6,133 bases of DNA from Oscillospiraceae bacterium (GTDB lineage Bacteria; Bacillota; Clostridia; Oscillospirales; Oscillospiraceae), in contig JAFRAF010000098.1 of NCBI GenBank assembly GCA_017405545.1, forward strand, positions 1 to 6,133. Direction: 5' to 3'. Made by a program: the position numbers and the translations under genes. Shown here one piece after another: positions 4,837-6,133 of this stretch (positions are counted from its first letter, which is position 1; each line of letters opens with the position of its first letter). The notes beneath the pieces are model-generated. The model had not been told where the DNA came from, did not search any database, and saw only the letters and a program-made list of their open reading frames with translations.

Positions 4837-6133
4837 CTATTTCCACTTTTTATACAGGGCCTCGATCTGGCTGGCAAAGGCCGCAAGATCTCTGTTGGAC
4901 ATGCCCTCGCTGTTTTTGATGAGTTCAAGCAGCTTGTCGCCGGCATCCGTGAGCTTCCCGTAGGCCGCGACGGCTCTGCTGTCGCGCTCGGGCTTCTTCT
5001 CTATCAGCTTGCCCTCCGGACATGCCAGGAAGAGATTGTTTTTAAGGTCAAATTCCGTGCCGCTGAAGGGGGCATAGGCCTTAAAGCCGCACTCATTCTC
5101 CAAAAGGCCCGTAAATGCCACACAGGCAGCGTCCTCGCCGTGGTTCACAAAAACCATCTCGGGCTTGTTTTTAAAGCCCTTCATCCAGTTGAGCAGGCCC
5201 TCTCTGTCGGCGTGTCCGCTCTTGCCCGGCAGACGGCTTATCTCAGCCTTTACAGCTATATTCTCGCCAAAGAGCTTTACGCTCTTCGCGCCCTCGATTA
5301 TGGACCTGCCAAGAGTGCCCACAGCCTGGTATCCGACGAACAGCACCGTACACTCCGGTCTCCAGAGATTGTGCTTGAGGTGGTGCCTTATGCGGCCCGC
5401 GTCGCACATGCCGCTGGCGGAGATTATCACCTTTGGCGTGGTGTCGAAGTTTATGGCCTGGGACTCCTCCGCGGATACGGCCACCCTCAGTCCGGGGAAC
5501 ATCAGCGGATTCTTGCCCGCCCTGACCATCTCAGCCGTCTCCTCGTCCAGGCAGCCTATATCGCACTGGAGGAATATGGCGGTGGCCTCGTTGGCGAGGG
5601 GGCTGTCCACATAGACTGGGAAGTTCGGGAATTTCTTTACAAGACCCCGCTCCTTTATCTCGCGGATAAAGAACAGGAGTTCCTGTGTACGGCCCACAGC
5701 GAAGGAGGGTATGACAAGATTTCCCCCTCTTTCAAAGGTCTTCTCTATCAGTGCCGCCAGATACTCCGTATAGGGAGGGCGAACCTCGTGGCTGCGGTCG
5801 CCGTATGTAGATTCCACCACCACATAGTCCGCCTCATCGACAGTCTGGGGGTCCTTTATAATGGGCTGGTCAGTATTGCCCACGTCGCCGCTGAACACTA
5901 TCTTGCGCTCGACGCCGTCCTCAGTGAGCCAGACCTGTATGCAGGCAGAGCCCAGCAGATGGCCGATATCCGTAAAGCGCATCCTGACGCCCTCGGCAAC
6001 CTGTATATCCTCCTCATAGCTGCAGCTACGCAGTCTGGATATGGCGGTCTCCGCGTCGTTGAGATCGTACATGGGCTCATATGCCGGCGCTCCGGCACGC
6101 TTAGCCTTACGGTTGCGCCACTCTGCCTCGAAC
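4837..6133 (-). CDS. Beta-CASP metallo-beta-lactamase-fold RNA hydrolase (partial, N-terminus off window)
   Basis: The frame stays open to the right edge (upstream codons read FEAEWRNRKAKRAGAPAYEP, then the Met at 6072), so that Met is internal and the true start lies beyond the window. About 431 residues are present. Counting from the Met, visible motifs are GHLLGSA (37-43, metal ligand H38), FSGDVG (60-65, D63), VESTYG (86-91), IPSFAVGRTQE (121-131), SASGMCDAGRIRHHL (218-232, beta-CASP motif B His) and SGHAD (285-289, motif C His). An RMMBL-type VNHGE follows (309-313). This matches bacterial homologues of the CPSF-73 group, which act as cytosolic zinc-dependent ribonucleases. The HxHxDH motif should lie upstream, outside the window. 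A helical, Lys/Glu-rich tail (about 350-411) ends the protein. It is too different from RNase J in motif wording to be called rnj. The RNA target is unknown. Confidence 0.93.
   Translation of the reverse strand, partial: FEAEWRNRKAKRAGAPAYEPMYDLNDAETAISRLRSCSYEEDIQVAEGVRMRFTDIGHLLGSACIQVWLTEDGVERKIVFSGDVGNTDQPIIKDPQTVDEADYVVVESTYGDRSHEVRPPYTEYLAALIEKTFERGGNLVIPSFAVGRTQELLFFIREIKERGLVKKFPNFPVYVDSPLANEATAIFLQCDIGCLDEETAEMVRAGKNPLMFPGLRVAVSAEESQAINFDTTPKVIISASGMCDAGRIRHHLKHNLWRPECTVLFVGYQAVGTLGRSIIEGAKSVKLFGENIAVKAEISRLPGKSGHADREGLLNWMKGFKNKPEMVFVNHGEDAACVAFTGLLENECGFKAYAPFSGTEFDLKNNLFLACPEGKLIEKKPERDSRAVAAYGKLTDAGDKLLELIKNSEGMSNRDLAAFASQIEALYKKWK

Noticed and set aside
4601..4963. + strand open frame running from the antiporter end across the hairpin into the beta-CASP gene.
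   Set aside because: It overlaps both flanking genes, crosses a perfect terminator hairpin and encodes a low-complexity Ser/Leu/Cys-rich product.
4837..6072. Treating the Met at 6072 as the start of the beta-CASP protein.
   Set aside because: The frame continues upstream to the window edge with sequence typical of this family (EWRNRK...RAG...EP), and the essential HxHxDH motif is missing from the part after the Met, so the gene is cut by the window.

Overview
The window looks like ordinary chromosomal DNA of a moderately GC-rich bacterium, most probably a member of Clostridia (Bacillota), perhaps Oscillospiraceae-like. The reasons are the clostridial flavour of the nicotinamidase, GalE and beta-CASP proteins, strong AGGAGG-type ribosome binding sites and AT-rich sigma-A-like promoters. 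This is inferred from protein character only, and no rRNA or other lineage marker is present. No mobile element, CRISPR array, tRNA or rRNA gene was seen.

Layout. (1) 1-644, + strand: the last codons of metK (S-adenosylmethionine synthetase), followed after one stop and one codon, in the same frame, by a complete DUF4416 gene of unknown function. A perfect 12-bp hairpin with a T-rich tail ends this unit at 649-700. (2) 2249-711, - strand: a two-gene operon of a nicotinamidase-family hydrolase (pncA-like) and UDP-glucose 4-epimerase (galE). The galE Shine-Dalgarno sequence overlaps the stop codon of the upstream gene. (3) 2250-2442: a divergent control region with a good extended -10 promoter reading left and a consensus -10 reading right. 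An AT-rich block with a small inverted repeat lies between them. (4) 2443-4731, + strand: a large CPA2-type cation:proton antiporter with extra membrane segments and two C-terminal RCK_C (TrkA_C) domains but no RCK_N domain. (5) 4780-4809: a perfect 13-bp hairpin between convergent genes. (6) 6133-4837, - strand: a beta-CASP metallo-beta-lactamase-fold RNA hydrolase, cut at its N-terminus by the window edge.

The genes serve largely separate housekeeping roles: SAM synthesis, NAD salvage plus galactose/UDP-sugar interconversion, monovalent cation and pH homeostasis, and RNA processing. Only the pncA-galE pair and the metK-DUF4416 pair look co-transcribed. The points most worth a second look are the antiporter architecture (tandem RCK_C modules, ND ion-site motif, AUG-UGA start-stop overlapping its GUG start) and the metK/DUF4416 in-frame junction. 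No clearly new system is evident.
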